From contig PDHQ01000024.1 in NCBI GenBank assembly GCA_003339415.1, forward strand, positions 221,584 to 285,583: a stretch of 64,000 nucleotides of DNA, read 5' to 3'. A program made the translations under genes and the position numbers. This document shows, one piece after another, positions 11,962 to 21,733 of this stretch. Numbering within the stretch: position 1 is the first letter of the stretch; each line of letters opens with the position of its first letter. The DNA comes from Ophiocordyceps camponoti-saundersi (nom. inval.) (lineage: Eukaryota > Ascomycota > Sordariomycetes > Hypocreales > Ophiocordycipitaceae). The notes under the pieces were generated by a model. It was not told the DNA's origin. It made no database searches and was given only the letters and a program-made list of their open reading frames with translations.

Positions 11962-12908
11962 TCACGCGCCCGCCCGCATGCCCTCTGCCTTGCGTCTGAA
12001 GCTCAAGAGAAAGATCGATTGCCTCTGAAAAAGCGGCCGGTCTTCATCGAACAGCTCTTCTACGATAAAGGCCTTGTTGGCCATCTTGACGAACTTCATG
12101 TCGGCGCGCCTCCGCTTCTTGAAGCAAAAGTAGACGACCGCTTCGTTGTTCAGTGCCAGCAAGTCCTCGACCGTTTGTAGCAGTAGCGGGAAAGCCGTCT
12201 CTAGGTAGACGCAGTCGGCAGCCAGCACAACGTTGGGCCGCTGCCGCACCACAGCCTCCGGCAAGTCTTGTCCCCTTTTTATTGGAGGAGTGGGGGGGGT
12301 TTGTTCTGCCCGGTCAGACCACGTATAGCAAGTTTGTTGTTGTGAGAAAAGGTATCATCGGAGGCCGCACCAGTTGAGTTCAAGGGCTGTGGCCTTGTCA
12401 CCAACGTCGTTGAGTTGCATGTTACGCTGCATCAGCTTAAGCATCTCCTTTTGGTCCGTCAGGAGCATCGACGCCCTGACCGCCGTCGCTGTGATGCTCA
12501 TGCACCCCAGTGCCACTGCCAGCCCGACCAAGCCACCGCCAGCGCCGAGTTCGAGTCTGTTTCGCTCCGAGAGAGAGAGAGGAAAAAAGGGTCAGAACCG
12601 GGAGGAGGACAAGTAGAGTGGAGGGAACATTTGGGAGGGGGAAAAGTAATTGACATTCTCGCGTCACTCAGCTCACGACGATGATAACGTAGCATGTTCT
12701 TGGCGAGCACCAGACCGGCAGGCCAAGTCTGTCCACCGCATCCAGCCCGTACGTCCTCGTGCAATTGAAGTGGCTTGTCGAGTTGACCGTCGAAATCGAT
12801 GGTTATGACGCCGGGCTGTTTGAGCATCGGTAACGGCGTCAATTCCTCGCTTATGGCCATCGTGGCGGCATCTGCCGTTGTTGTATCTTGGCTTGAGACG
12901 GCGCTCAT
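11962..12908 (-). CDS. efm6: EFM6-type EF1A lysine methyltransferase (methyltransferase family 16)
   Basis: Three exons on the minus strand, 12908-12655, 12556-12371 and 12274-11962, give about 250 residues. That is close to yeast Efm6. Splicing joins ...LSDARI to LELGAGGGLVGLAVA and ...LELNW to GQDLPEAVVRQRP, and both introns (98 and 96 nt) carry CTGAC branch sites. Family motifs in order are PLQLHEDVRAGCGGQTWPAG, the SAM-binding motif I LELGAGGG, motif post-I replaced by ITATAVRA, NVVLAADCVY and VVYFCFKKRRRADM. Efm6 monomethylates a lysine of translation elongation factor 1A in the cytosol, so that role is inferred from the family. The first donor (GTCAAT) is weak, so that junction is less sure than the second. 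The start is the ATG at 12908; an upstream 24-codon ORF lies in the leader. Confidence 0.85.
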
Positions 12909-14689
12909 GGTGCTTTTCCAATTATGTAATGTCGTTGATTACCTAGCTTGGGAAGATGGTCGATTCCCAGGGCGGAGCGATATGCGGTCGGCGATCGATG
13001 CGGAAATCGTGTACATACATACATACATACGTCTGTAGGCGTACGGGGTATCCGTATAGGTAGGTAGGTATGCTTGTTTAGGACTTGGCGATTGAAGCTT
13101 GCTGCTTGTTGGACTTGACGATCGCTGCGGGCTTGATCTTTGGCGGCGCCATGACAAAGACGGCAAGAAAAGAGGGTCTTCTGCTTGCCTTGGAAAAAGC
13201 AAAGGAAGAGGGAATTTCTTTTTTCCTTTGGCCGTCCATCATCATCACCATCATCATCATCATCATCATCGTGAACCATCTGACAATGTGGGTCCCCTCT
13301 CCTCTCACCTCCCTACCGTTCTTTTCCTCTTACTCACATCTCCATCTCTCTCTCAGCTTCATATGTGTGTACATACATATGTACATATATACATACATAC
13401 ATACCTACATATGTATATCGGTGCCCGGCAGAACAGGAAAAATCCGTCATCTCATGTCTTCCAAGAGTCTTCTTCACTTCACTTCTTCCACCGGAGAAGA
13501 CAAGAGAAGAGAAAAAAAAGGGTCTCACCCTCACCCCCAGATATGCCGCTTTTGACTTTTTTTTTTTGCTAGTTTGTCGAATGATTCCCTCCCCCCTTCC
13601 CTTCCTTTCCCGTCCCTTGCCTTTTCCCTCGGCATTATTGAAGCTTGCGATAGTATGTATGTATGTACATATGTACAGTATATACATACATATGTATGTA
13701 CATAGCTGCGCATGCCAGATCTCGCGGGGCCCGGGAACCACATTCACCAAAGCAAGGGGGAGGAGGGTTGGAGGCGTGCCGTTTTCAGCTCTCTATGTAT
13801 GTACATATGTATGTATGTATGTACTACATACGGATGAAAGAGACTCTCGTCGGTCTCGCAGAAATGCATTCGTTGACGGAACAGTTTGTCTGTGATTGCT
13901 TCCCATGATTTCTTTTTGCTCGGTTTGACGCCATCTTTTTTTGTGCTGAATTCAATCTCCATCCATCTCCTGCTGACCCCGGCTTCCCCATATGTATGTA
14001 TGTATGTATGTATGCAACGCCTCACACACATAGAAACTGGGACGCTCTCAAATAAGCAAGTGAACAGAAAGAGCAGAATAGAGAAAGATAGATAGATACA
14101 TACATAGATCTCGTCGGCTCTGCTATTCTATATTCCACAATTGCATTCGCAGGGAGACGGGAAAGGAAAGAAGAAGATAAAAAAGAACCCTGACATGCTC
14201 TCGCCTATCACAGCCGCTTACATACACACTCACTCTCACCCACACACCCACATATCTAACCCACCTCCACTGAGGAGAAAAAAAAGGGAGCGGCGTTTTT
14301 CCCAACCTCTGGAATGCTTTCCTTCAACCCGACCATTGTACAAACGCGTTCGCGTCTCTCTGTCCCGCTTGTACGGACAAAAGAGAACATGTCGTCGCGT
14401 GTCTCACGCGGAATCCGGCCCTTCTGGAATGCTTCGTCTGTCGCTTCAACCCCGATGGAACGCGACCTCTATCCATCTGCCTCTTCCGCTCACAATGAGA
14501 GAGCACGGCGGAATGAAGGGGGCTGCCGCTTCACCCCCGTCTCTCTGGCACGACCTCTCTTCATCTTGACATTCCCTAACCTTCCTGGCCATGCTTGGAT
14601 GGCCGGCCCTTGATCGTCGTCGTCGTCGTCGTCGCCATCATCGTCAAAACCAACTTCACCATCGTCGTCGTCGTCGAGGAGCCGCCGTC
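12909..14689. other. Divergent upstream region of EFM6 (-) and AXL2-like (+), rich in TACATA palindromes
   Basis: This contains TACATA/TATGTA arrays (about 13008-13030, 13366-13412, 13651-13702, 13793-13822, 13989-14014), an ATC trinucleotide run at 13238-13270 and CGT-rich DNA just before the AXL2-like start. A minus-strand ORF of 24 codons (13152-13078) could be a leader uORF of EFM6. No other exon was convincing. Confidence 0.5.
13683..13700. repeat. 18-bp perfect palindrome of TACATA type
   Basis: TACATACATATGTATGTA is its own reverse complement and is centred on CATATG. Related imperfect palindromes occur at several other intergenic sites. Confidence 0.85.
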
Positions 14690-17122
14690 ATGGCTGCTGC
14701 GCTCTTGGCCTTTACCCTGGCCCAGCTGGCTGCAGCCCAACCTGCGATAACCTTTCCCTTCAACTCGCAGCTACCGCCCGCTGCCCGCATCGGAAAATTC
14801 TTCTCATTCACCCTCTCGCCTCTCACCTTCACCTCTCCCGACTCCGATCACGTCTCGTACGCTCTCGGCAAGCATCCCGACTGGCTCTCGCTAGGCACCG
14901 ATGGCCTTCGTCTCTACGGAACCCCGAGAGACACAAACGTCCCGCGGGGCCGCGTCGTCGGTCAGCCCGTCGAGATCATCGCGACTGACGGTCAGGGCCC
15001 TACCACCATGAAGGCCACCGTCGTCGTCTCCCGCGATCCTCCTCCCGCCATTCGCCTCCCCATCGCCAAGCAGATTGGCGGCTTCGGCAAGTTCTCCGCT
15101 CCCTCCTCCGTCCTCTCCTATCCCGACACCGCCTTCAAATTCACCTTCGACCGCGACACCTTTGGCGGGAAGCCCCTCAACCACTACGCCACCAGCGGCG
15201 ACGGTAGCCCCCTGCCCGCCTGGGTCTCCTTCGACAACGGCTCCATGACCTTTTCCGGCAAGACGCCGCCCTTCAAGTCGCTCGTCCAGCCTCCCCAGGC
15301 CTTCGACCTTCGCCTGGTCGCCTCCGACATTGTCGGCTTCGCCGCCGCCTCCATCAACTTCGCCATCGTCGTCGGCAGCCACAACCTGACGACGGACCAG
15401 CCCGTGGTATCGCTTCGCGCAAGCTGGGGCTCCAAGCTGTCCTACGACGGCTTCGTGCACGGCATACGCCTCGACGACAAGCCCATCGCCCCCAGTGACT
15501 TGACCGTGACTACCGACCGCCTGCCGCCCTGGCTGGCCCTCGACCCCACCACCGGCAAGCTCGAGGGGACCCCGGGCCCGGGCGACCACTCCACCAGCTT
15601 CACCGTCAGCTTCCACGACCCCCTCTCCGACACGCTCGACGTCGAGGTGACGGTCCAGGTCGACACCAGCCTCTTCGAGTCCACCGTCGAAGACATGGAG
15701 GCCAGACCGGACAGCCGTATCGACGTCGACCTCGCCAAGAATTTCCGCCATCCGGATGACGTCCAAGTCGAGCTGACGACGAACCCGAAACAAGACTGGC
15801 TCCAGGTCCACGGCCTCAGAATCTCGGGCCACGTACCCAAGTCGGCCAAGGGCGATTTCCAGGTCTCCATCCGCGCCAAGTCCAAGAAGTCGGACGTCCA
15901 GGAGACGGAAAAGTTTGGCGTCGCCATCCTGGCCCTCGACGGTTCCACCACCGTGCCGGCCGGGCCCACGACCCCGTCGACGCCCACCGGCACTCGGCGT
16001 AATGACCCCACCGGCACCGGTTCGCCCACCCAAACCCCGGCGAACGGGGCGGAGTCGGAGCCGAGCCGTCTGAGCACGGGCGAGATTATGCTGGCGACCA
16101 TCATCCCCGTCATCTTCATCGCCGTCCTCCTGATGCTTCTCGTCTGCTGCGTTCGCCGAAGACGTAGGCGACAGGCATACATGTCCGGCGGCAAAGGTGG
16201 CAAGGCCATCATCTCGCACCCGATGGCCATAAGCCACGACTCAACGACGATGGACAAGACTGCCGTCGTCGGCGCCCGAGCCGAGAAGCTGCGGCATTAC
16301 AAGCCGACGCGCGGCGCCACCGTGGTGATGAAGACGGCGTCGAGACGGCGGTCCTCGGACACTCTGGGCCCGGGAGACGAATTCGACTCGGGCTTCTCGG
16401 CCGGGACCCAGGCCTACGACGGGCGGCGATCGATGACGGCCAGGAGCGTCGACAGCACCGAATGCGACCGGCGATCATGGATCACCATCGAGGGCGACGA
16501 CGCGGCGTCGATAGCACCCGGCTCGGTAGGGAGTCACATGTCAGACACGACATTTTCCGAGTCGACGCATCAACTGCTGCCGACCGTCGACTCCCTGCAC
16601 GAGCCCATCGTCCACGATTTCCGATCGGGCCTGGACATGACGATACCTACCATGGAGCCCGACCAGCCCACGGCGCTCAACATTTACAAACGTTCGGGTC
16701 AGTCGCCGACGAGGCAGAGCCTGGGGGCGCACTCGATCCAGACGTCGAGCTCGGTAGCGCTGCCGTCGACGCTGGGCAGGAACTGGGGAACGCAGCGGTC
16801 CATGTCCAATTGGGAGACGATAGCGGAGAGCGACGCGGGCGACAGCGCGTCGGAAGCAGCAGCCGCCCTCCGAAGGCCGGACAGGGCGCTGATGGGCGAC
16901 GACGGCAGGCGGCGGCAGTGGTACGACGAGTCGCCGAGGATCGGCGGTGTTGAAGACGACAGGTGCACGGAGGACTCCTTTTCGTCATCGGAAAACTGGC
17001 GGGTCATTGGGCCTCGGACCGGCCGTCAGAGCCTGTCATTTGGCCAAGACGGAGGGGGACCCTTACCGCTGGGGAAGACGACGACGACGATGGGGAGCGG
17101 GAGCTACAAGGTGTTTGTGTGA
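14690..17122 (+). CDS. axl2: AXL2-like cadherin-domain transmembrane protein (axial budding / polarity)
   Basis: A single exon of 810 codons. The ATG at 14690 gives a signal peptide (MAAALLAFTLAQLAAAQP). An in-frame ATG 99 bases upstream would only add an Arg/His-rich tract encoded by CGT repeats, so it was not used. The mature N-terminus ITFPFNSQLPPAARIGKFFSF is the hallmark of fungal Axl2/Bud10 proteins. It begins a series of cadherin-like beta domains (residues about 20-440) with repeated PxWLxLxxxxLxGTP segments. A Thr/Pro/Ser-rich stalk (about 445-480) precedes one transmembrane helix (IMLATIIPVIFIAVLLMLLV) and a basic stop-transfer RRRRRRQ. The cytoplasmic tail of about 300 residues is Ser/Asp-rich with possible phosphosites. 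Axl2 is an O-mannosylated cell-surface landmark at sites of polarised growth. In filamentous fungi it acts in septation and conidiation, so that role is inferred. Confidence 0.85.
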   Translation: MAAALLAFTLAQLAAAQPAITFPFNSQLPPAARIGKFFSFTLSPLTFTSPDSDHVSYALGKHPDWLSLGTDGLRLYGTPRDTNVPRGRVVGQPVEIIATDGQGPTTMKATVVVSRDPPPAIRLPIAKQIGGFGKFSAPSSVLSYPDTAFKFTFDRDTFGGKPLNHYATSGDGSPLPAWVSFDNGSMTFSGKTPPFKSLVQPPQAFDLRLVASDIVGFAAASINFAIVVGSHNLTTDQPVVSLRASWGSKLSYDGFVHGIRLDDKPIAPSDLTVTTDRLPPWLALDPTTGKLEGTPGPGDHSTSFTVSFHDPLSDTLDVEVTVQVDTSLFESTVEDMEARPDSRIDVDLAKNFRHPDDVQVELTTNPKQDWLQVHGLRISGHVPKSAKGDFQVSIRAKSKKSDVQETEKFGVAILALDGSTTVPAGPTTPSTPTGTRRNDPTGTGSPTQTPANGAESEPSRLSTGEIMLATIIPVIFIAVLLMLLVCCVRRRRRRQAYMSGGKGGKAIISHPMAISHDSTTMDKTAVVGARAEKLRHYKPTRGATVVMKTASRRRSSDTLGPGDEFDSGFSAGTQAYDGRRSMTARSVDSTECDRRSWITIEGDDAASIAPGSVGSHMSDTTFSESTHQLLPTVDSLHEPIVHDFRSGLDMTIPTMEPDQPTALNIYKRSGQSPTRQSLGAHSIQTSSSVALPSTLGRNWGTQRSMSNWETIAESDAGDSASEAAAALRRPDRALMGDDGRRRQWYDESPRIGGVEDDRCTEDSFSSSENWRVIGPRTGRQSLSFGQDGGGPLPLGKTTTTMGSGSYKVFV

Positions 17123-19093
17123 ATAGGTATGACGAGTGAGTGAGTGAGTGTTTTTTTTTTTCACTTTTACCTTTTTGGGGCGACGAGCATCATCGGAAAG
17201 ATACCAGGGGAGAGATGGAAGGAAAATTTCTCAGCCTTGCCATTTATATAATTTACCCACGATGAATATATAGTACATGGACTGGAAGGAAGCAGGGGGA
17301 GGGCAAGGATGATGATATCTGATGAGGATGCATGGGCAGGTAGATGGACGGATGGATGGGGAAGTAATCGAGAAGAAGGCGAAGAAGATGGATAAATAAG
17401 CATGACTCTACATAAATACATGTACAAGTTATTCAAGGGTTGGTGGGAGTATCTAGCCTTAGTAGTAGTAGATGGAGATGTAAATAAAATATCATCAATG
17501 GACTGACTTGACTGACTGTTGGGTTGATTAATGGATGAGATGAGATTGAGTCGTGAAGTGGCTTTGAGTGATTTACTTGGTGGCTAACTAGGTAACAGTA
17601 ACGGGTGACTGACGAGGGTCAAAGAAAAATTGCTGATGTAATGAGGCGAAAGATGGAGACAGGCACAGCCTACCTATCATCTGTTTCGATGACGACGGAG
17701 AGAGAGAGAGGCCCGAGCTGCGGGGAAAAGAAGGGGATGATAGCAATTTGTACGGATAAAGACAATTTCTTTTCTTTCTGTGTTTCCCCCCCCCTCGTGT
17801 CGTGGATAAATAGAGGAGCTATGATGATATTGACCGCTGCTGTGATGATGGATGACGAGAGGGAGGTGTATGTTCAATGCAGTGCAGAGGTACTAGTAAG
17901 TTGGGTGAAATAAGCTCTGGGGAAGAAACGGGGGTATCGCAGCATCACGAGAGTAGCACGTCATGCGCTATCAGACGATAAGGGGCTACATTGTACATAC
18001 CTTTTTCCCCTTTACACAGACTCTCCTCCCCCCCAGCCTCCTCCAGGCTTCCTCCCCCCCTCTTCACCTAATCTTCCAATCCTCCAAGCCACACAGCATA
18101 AAGTGAAAGGGAAAAACGCCACTTACTAACCCACTTGCTAGTAGTATGTAAGAAGGGTAGTAAGAAGCCCCTTCTATCCGAAGATCTACCGTCAAGGCAA
18201 AAAAAAAAAAAAAGACTGCTTCGTCAGCCCGAGTTTTAAACTACCTCTACTACTGGCCTGGCCTCGTCAAAGTCCCCTTGACTTTTTTTCTTCCCTCCCC
18301 CTTCGGCCGCGGAACCGCATGACGAACAAAGCGTGAAAGAGAATAAACCCCGTCCCACCTCTTCCTCTCTCTCATCGCATCGTCTCATCGCATCGTCCCA
18401 AGACTTGTGTTTGTGCATTTTTCCGTTTCCCTTCTTCCTCTTTTCCATCCATTCATCACCTTGCTCGGGCTCTGTCTCTCTCTTCTCATCTGTTGTCTTC
18501 TTGTCTTCTCTACATATTCTTCGTTCCCTTTTCCTCCATTCGCTTCCATCTCCTCCGTCCTTGCCGGTCGGCTTCTCTCCTCTTTTTTCTCTCTTCCCCT
18601 TCCGCCCAAATCTTGAGCCCATTTTCTCTCTCCATCAAATCTACTTTCATCAATTCCTTCTTCTCTCTCTTTCACATACTTGCTGCCTCATCGAAACCAA
18701 GAGAAAAAAAAAAGGGCTTCTGCTACATGCACGCGCTCCTTTACATACTACTACTACTACTACTACCTTGAGCACCCCTCAGAAGGGTGGGAGACAAGGA
18801 AAAAAAAATACACACTACACACACTCTCCCGCGCGGCTTTTCGTCGTACCGCTCTACGTTTTTTTTTTCCCTCCTTCCTTTCTCTCACCCACTTAACCCT
18901 CCTCCTCCTTCGACACGCACACGACTCTTTTTTCCTTCTCCTTCTTCTATCCTCATTCTCTTCTTCTTCTTCTCCTCCTCCTCTTCTCATCACGCCTCGA
19001 CGCCGAAGACCACGTTCCTCCGCTTCCTCTCGATCCTCTTCCCTTCGCGGCATCTCGCGGTGGCTTGCTTCAGCTGCCGCTCGTCTTGCCGTC
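17123..19093. other. Intergenic: AXL2 3' flank, then pyrimidine-rich leader of the PP2C gene
   Basis: About 17123-18240 is low-complexity 3' flank. From about 18350 to 19090 the plus strand is strongly CT-rich (TCTCT, TTCCTC, CTACTACTACTAC), as expected of a long fungal promoter and 5' UTR. No supportable exon was found. Confidence 0.5.
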
Positions 19094-21264
19094 ATGGGCC
19101 AAACCCTCTCGGAGCCCGTTGTTGATAAGGTGCGTGATGCGCTTTTCGCCTTCGTTTTACCCTCCTCCCCTTTGCCATCGGGCATCCTCGTTTTCCGGCC
19201 CTCTTTTTCTCTCTCTCTTTTCCATCTTCTTCCCTCTTTTCTTTCCTTCGAATTCGCATCATCACCTCGGTCGTCTTTGCTTTTCTTCATCATGAACCCT
19301 CCTCTTCCTCGGCTTTTCCCGTCTTCCTCCTCTTCTTCCCTGACATCATCCTCTCCATCTTCCCAACACCCGAGAAAACTCGTTGGAAATCACGTCACCC
19401 CACCCCCCACCCAGCCTCACGTCACCTTGTGCCATTTCGTCATTGACCATTCAACTAATCTCTATCCCCGCTTCTCCGCCTCCGCAGACTTCGGACAGAG
19501 GCGAGGATGATCGACTCATCTACGGCCTCTCTGCCATGCAGGGCTGGCGGATCAGCATGGAGGACTCCCACACCGCCGTTCTCGACCTCGGCCTCCCTAC
19601 CATCGATAACCCCAGCCCCAAGCCGCATCCTGCGAAACGCTCCTTCTTCGGCGTCTTCGATGGCCACGGCGGAGACAAGGTAGCCGAGTTTACCGGCGAC
19701 AACATACACAACATCATTATGAAGCAGGATAGTTTCAAGGCGGAAGACTACGTTCAGGGTCTCAAGGATGGCTTTCTCGCCACCGACAGAGCTATTCTCA
19801 ACGGTTCGCCCTCTCCTACCCCAGCACTCTCCACTCCATTCTGACTCGGGCACGACTCCAGATCCCAGGTACGAAGACGAAGTTTCGGGCTGCACTGCCT
19901 GCGTCAGCCTAATCGTCGACAATAAACTCTACGTTGTGAGTCGTCGTTCCGAGACTTGCGGCTGCCGTTCCTGCCACGAACCCCTTCCGGTCATCGCTCG
20001 CTGACCGTCGGGCGCCAGGCCAACGCGGGCGACTCAAGAGGCGTCCTGGGCATCAAAGGACGCGCCATGCCGCTGTCTCAGGATCACAAACCTCAGCTCG
20101 AAGGTTCGCAGCCGTTTCCTTGCACAGAAAACCACGCGAGAAAATGACAAGATGACTGACTTTTGACTCTGTTCTTTCCTCGACGTGGTTTTGATAGGAG
20201 AGAAAAATCGAATCACTGCGGCTGGTGGTTTTGTCGATTTCGGGCGCGTCAACGGCAATCTCGCCCTCTCACGCGCCATCGGCGACTTCGAATTCAAGAA
20301 GACCGCTGAGCTCCCCCCCGAGAGTCAGATCGTCACCGCATTCCCCGACGTCGAGACCCACGATCTCACGCCCGAGGACGAGTTTCTCGTCTTGGCTTGC
20401 GACGGTGAGTCACGGCCCCGCCCACCGAGAGAAAGAAGGGCCAAGCTGATGGGGACTGCTCGCCTGTTCAGGTATCTGGGACTGCCAATCCTCGCAGGCA
20501 GTTGTCGAGTTCGTGAGACGGGGCATCGCCGCCAAACAAGACTTGGACAAGATTTGCGAGAACATGATGGACAACTGCCTGGCCTCCAACTCCGAGACCG
20601 GCGGCGTCGGCTGCGACAACATGACCATGGTCATCGTCGGCTTCCTCAACGGAAAGACGAAGGAGGAGTGGTACGAGGAGATTGCGAGAAGAGTCGCCAA
20701 CGGAGACGGGCCCTGCGCTCCCCCCGAATACGGTACGGCCCCGATCAGCTCCGTTGCCGGCTCCTCGCCCGCGGAAGCTGAGACGTCATGAGCTGACCTG
20801 ATCTTTCTTCTCTTCCTCTTCTTTTTCTTTTCCCCTTTTCCCACCTATTTCTAGCTGAATTTCGTGGTCCCGGTGTCCATCACAACTTCGAGGATAGCGA
20901 CAGTGGTTACGAAATGGACGGAGAGAACAAGCGCAAGGGCTTCGGCACTGGCCCCCGCGGGCGCATCATTTTCCTCGGCGATGGCACCGAGGTCCTCACC
21001 GACTCGGACGACACCGAGATGTTTGACAACGCCGACGAAGACAAGGACCTAGACAGCCAAGTGTCCAAGAAGGCCTCCCCCCCTCCCGACAAGGACGGAC
21101 CGTCGTCGCCCAAGGTCACGGCTGCCGAGACACAACCGGCGGTCAAGTCTCCTGGGCCCGAGGCCGGAGACGGCGACAAGGCCGCAGCCGCGTCCTCGTC
21201 CTCGACGAAGCAGCAGGGAGAGGCCAAGACAGGTTCGCCCAAGGAGACCAAGGACGAGGACTAG
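19094..21264 (+). CDS. ptc2: PP2C-type serine/threonine phosphatase (Ptc2/Ptc3)
   Basis: Seven exons: 19094-19129, 19488-19803, 19862-19935, 20019-20103, 20198-20404, 20472-20732 and 20855-21264. The product is about 462 residues. The first exon encodes only [12 protein letters not shown] and is followed by a 358-nt intron; MGQ suggests N-myristoylation, as is usual in this subfamily. PP2C motifs in order: [77 protein letters not shown] and [10 protein letters not shown]. All metal-binding aspartates are present (ED, DGHGG, CDGIWD, CDN). The C-terminal tail of about 170 residues is acidic and Ser/Pro-rich. The enzyme needs Mn/Mg; homologues dephosphorylate Hog1, Cdk1 and checkpoint kinases. 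Frames join exactly at all six introns, so the model is reliable. Confidence 0.93.
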
Positions 21265-21733
21265 GAGATCCTTTAAGCGTCACGTCTTGATTTGAGATGA
21301 TGGCCCTTTCCCATTCTTCCCCGGGCTATTTCTTGTACTCTCTCCATTCTCATTCTTTCCCGACCGAAAATACCAGTGTCCATCTCTCTCACAAACAACC
21401 TCAACCGTCCAGACTCCGACCCTCACCCTTTTGTTGCCCGCATCTTTGTTTCCCTTGCACTACATGACTTGACAGTATGCTCGACCCAGGCGAGGGAAAG
21501 GAATAGGAACAGGTCTTGGGACGCCGACGGAAGGGAATGGCGGCTAGACAAGATGTGTGTGTGTGTGTATGTGTGTGTCTGTGTGTCTGTGTGTGTGTGT
21601 ATGTGTGCGCGCGTGTTCCCTTGGTCTCGAGAGTCACGTTTGGTGTACCGGTGGTCGATACTGGATTCAAGGGAGAGAAAAAAGAGACACGAATGCTTTC
21701 GCCTGCCCACCAAGCCAGCCAATAAAGAGAAAT
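21265..21733. other. Intergenic between convergent genes, with TG microsatellite
   Basis: These are the 3' flanks of the PP2C (+) and PPR-like (-) genes. A degenerate (TG)n tract spans about 21555-21612. No gene was seen. Confidence 0.6.

Noticed and set aside
14891..16237. 448-codon minus-strand open frame
   Set aside because: It is antisense to the AXL2-like gene and arises from high-GC codon bias; the composition is Gly/Val/Asp-rich without motifs.
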